Origin: Prevotella sp.
GTDB lineage: Bacteria; Bacteroidota; Bacteroidia; Bacteroidales; Bacteroidaceae
NCBI GenBank assembly: GCA_017478025.1
Contig: JAFVGZ010000003.1
Location: forward strand, 1-64,000
Reading direction: 5' to 3'
DNA length: 64,000 nt
Below the pieces are notes generated by a model. That model saw nothing but the letters and a program-made list of their open reading frames with translations. It searched no databases and was not told where the DNA came from. Position numbers and translations under genes: made by a program. Positions 62,815-64,000 of this stretch are shown in pieces (within the stretch, counting starts at the first letter, position 1; every line of letters begins with the position of its first letter).

Positions 62815-63489
62815 ATGAAATATCGTAATACATACATATTCCTCTTGACTCTCTGCATGCTGGCGATGTCTCTGTCGTTGTCAGCACAGAATAAGCGTAT
62901 GGCAGAGACGGAGAAGGATAGCGTGAAGCTCTTTCAGGGAATAGACATCTCCTATGACTTAGCCGGTACGGTAATGAGAATGGTGAGTGACTACGGACAG
63001 TATGAGGCAGCCGTGAGATGTAATCTGCGCAACCGTTTCTTTCCTACGATAGAGTTTGGCATAGGTGATGCTAATCACAAGGAAGACCTGGTGACAGGCA
63101 TAGCCGGCAAGGTGAGAGCCCCATACGGGCGTATCGGTATGGACTTCAATATGGCTAAGAGAAAGAATGACAACTACAGGATACTGGTTGGTGCGCGTTA
63201 TGGCTTTACCTCGTTCAAGACAGAGATAGACGGTGTTGTGGAAGACCCGTACTGGGGAGGTAAAGACAGGTTTCAGTTTGACATCGACCGATGCAAGTTC
63301 CATTGGATAGAGCTGCTCTTTGCTGTTGACGGCAGGCTCTGGGGACCGGTAAGGCTGGGATGGAGTGTGCGCTATCGCAGGAAAGTAAGCGTTAGTGATA
63401 CTGGGCTCAATAACCTGTGGTATGTACCCGGCTTCGGTAAGAACGGTAACAAGATAGGTGCTACGTTTAATGTTATGGTAAGTCTATGA
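62815..63489 (+). CDS. DUF6048-like exported protein
   Basis: This 224-residue protein has a signal peptide (ends LSLSAQ) and a beta-barrel-like pattern with aromatic strand ends. FQGIDISYDLAGTVMRM and GRIGMDFNM are family-like blocks. It ends in a hydrophobic beta strand (NVMVSL), consistent with an outer-membrane barrel. It is the usual partner of DUF6452. The stop overlaps the apbE start by four bases (ATGA). Confidence 0.78.
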   Translation: MKYRNTYIFLLTLCMLAMSLSLSAQNKRMAETEKDSVKLFQGIDISYDLAGTVMRMVSDYGQYEAAVRCNLRNRFFPTIEFGIGDANHKEDLVTGIAGKVRAPYGRIGMDFNMAKRKNDNYRILVGARYGFTSFKTEIDGVVEDPYWGGKDRFQFDIDRCKFHWIELLFAVDGRLWGPVRLGWSVRYRRKVSVSDTGLNNLWYVPGFGKNGNKIGATFNVMVSL

Positions 63490-64000
63490 AAGAAAGGATG
63501 AACTATATTCTCCCAATCCTGTTTGTGGCATGTGCTGTCTTTGCCGCATTTACCACTATGGGACAGACTGTGGAGTACAGGAGAATGTCGGGAATGGTGT
63601 TTGGCACCACATACAACATCACGTATCAGGGCGGCGAAGAGCTGCGCAGCGAGGTAGAGGCTGTGCTTGACAGCGTCAACAATTCGTTGTCACCATTTAA
63701 CGAGAACTCTGTCATCACCGCTGTCAACGAGAATCGAGAGGTAAAGCTTGACAGCATGTTCACCGAGGTATTCCGCCTGGCACGCCAGGTGAACGAAGAC
63801 ACAGAAGGTGCCTTTGACATCACGGTGGCCCCATTGGTAAATGCTTGGGGATTTGGATTTAAGAATGGCTATATGCCGACAGACAGCCAGGTGGACAGCC
63901 TGTTGGACATAGTGGGGATGCAGAAGGTAAAGCTGGAGGGAGGCAAGATACGCAAGACTGATCCGCGAGTGATGCTTGACTGTTCTGCCATAGCCAAGGG
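63486..64000 (+). CDS. apbE: FAD:protein FMN transferase, 5' part
   Basis: The frame begins with an ATG overlapping the DUF6048 stop and is open to the window end (171 codons). It has a signal/anchor segment (ILPILFVACAVFAAF), then ApbE motifs: GMVFGTTYNITY, SPFNENSVI, EGAFDITVAPLVNAWGFG and LDCSAIAKG. ApbE attaches FMN to exported flavoproteins such as NQR and RNF subunits. It is truncated only by the window edge. Confidence 0.92.
   Translation, partial: MKERMNYILPILFVACAVFAAFTTMGQTVEYRRMSGMVFGTTYNITYQGGEELRSEVEAVLDSVNNSLSPFNENSVITAVNENREVKLDSMFTEVFRLARQVNEDTEGAFDITVAPLVNAWGFGFKNGYMPTDSQVDSLLDIVGMQKVKLEGGKIRKTDPRVMLDCSAIAK

Noticed and set aside
1-64000. tRNA, rRNA or intact insertion sequence
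   Set aside because: No cloverleaf, rRNA segment or transposase gene was recognised on either strand; a tRNAscan-SE and ISfinder search would be decisive.

Overview
The window looks like chromosomal DNA from a Prevotella-like member of the Bacteroidales. Evidence: promoters with the Bacteroidetes -7 element TAnnTTTG, starts without Shine-Dalgarno sequences, a MurF-Alr fusion, DUF5686/DUF6452/DUF6048/DUF4199-type proteins, meso-diaminopimelate dehydrogenase, a single-chain PurL, and very repeat-rich intergenic DNA. No rRNA, tRNA, CRISPR array or intact insertion sequence was found. All assignments come from reading the sequence by eye; no database search was run. Layout: 1-2022 is repeat-dense DNA without a convincing intact gene. 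2032-6336 (+) holds three exported proteins (WG repeats, an unknown, Sel1 repeats). 6493-13547 (-) holds murF-alr, a GH2 and a GH105 glycosidase and a radical SAM protein. 13639-17222 (+) is a coupled histidine kinase and DUF5686-like outer-membrane protein. 17580-18972 (+) is infC-rpmI-rplT, with a repeated covarying hairpin in its leaders, followed by rpe and purL. 24051-29642 (-) holds a GtrA protein, ddh, a UPF0210/UPF0237 (ACT) pair, a PurF-like protein lacking its catalytic Cys, and fabI. 29806-31725 (+) is an M64-type lipoprotein peptidase and a gamma-carbonic-anhydrase-like protein. 31872-39142 (-) is a defence island: a DUF262/GmrSD-like protein, a type IIL MmeI-like restriction-modification enzyme, and an ATPase + DUF4435 pair resembling PARIS. 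Then an HD protein and lptD (-), and trpS, a DMT transporter and a large DUF4450-like glycosidase (+). 48765-58973 (+) runs NSS transporter, two-module NRPS with terminal reductase, lipoprotein metallo-beta-lactamase-fold hydrolase, NUDIX hydrolase and luxS. After a 1.4-kb repeat region come a DUF4199 protein, a GT2 glycosyltransferase, DUF6452, DUF6048 and the start of apbE. The most striking single gene is the 2282-residue NRPS (partial C - A - T - C - A - T - R). Its architecture predicts reductive release of a dipeptide aldehyde that could cyclise to a pyrazinone-type product. Its two A domains give almost the same hand-read specificity code, and its coding sequence carries heptamer and octamer tandem arrays whose slippage would shift the frame. 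The second theme is repeat biology. One repeat family carries complete Bacteroidetes promoters and sits upstream of lptD, trpS and the DUF4199 gene. Arrays of different sequence share an exact 22-bp period at four places. Two long inverted repeats have arms made of 7- or 8-bp tandem units. G/C palindromes also found between genes lie in frame inside murF-alr and the DUF5686 gene.
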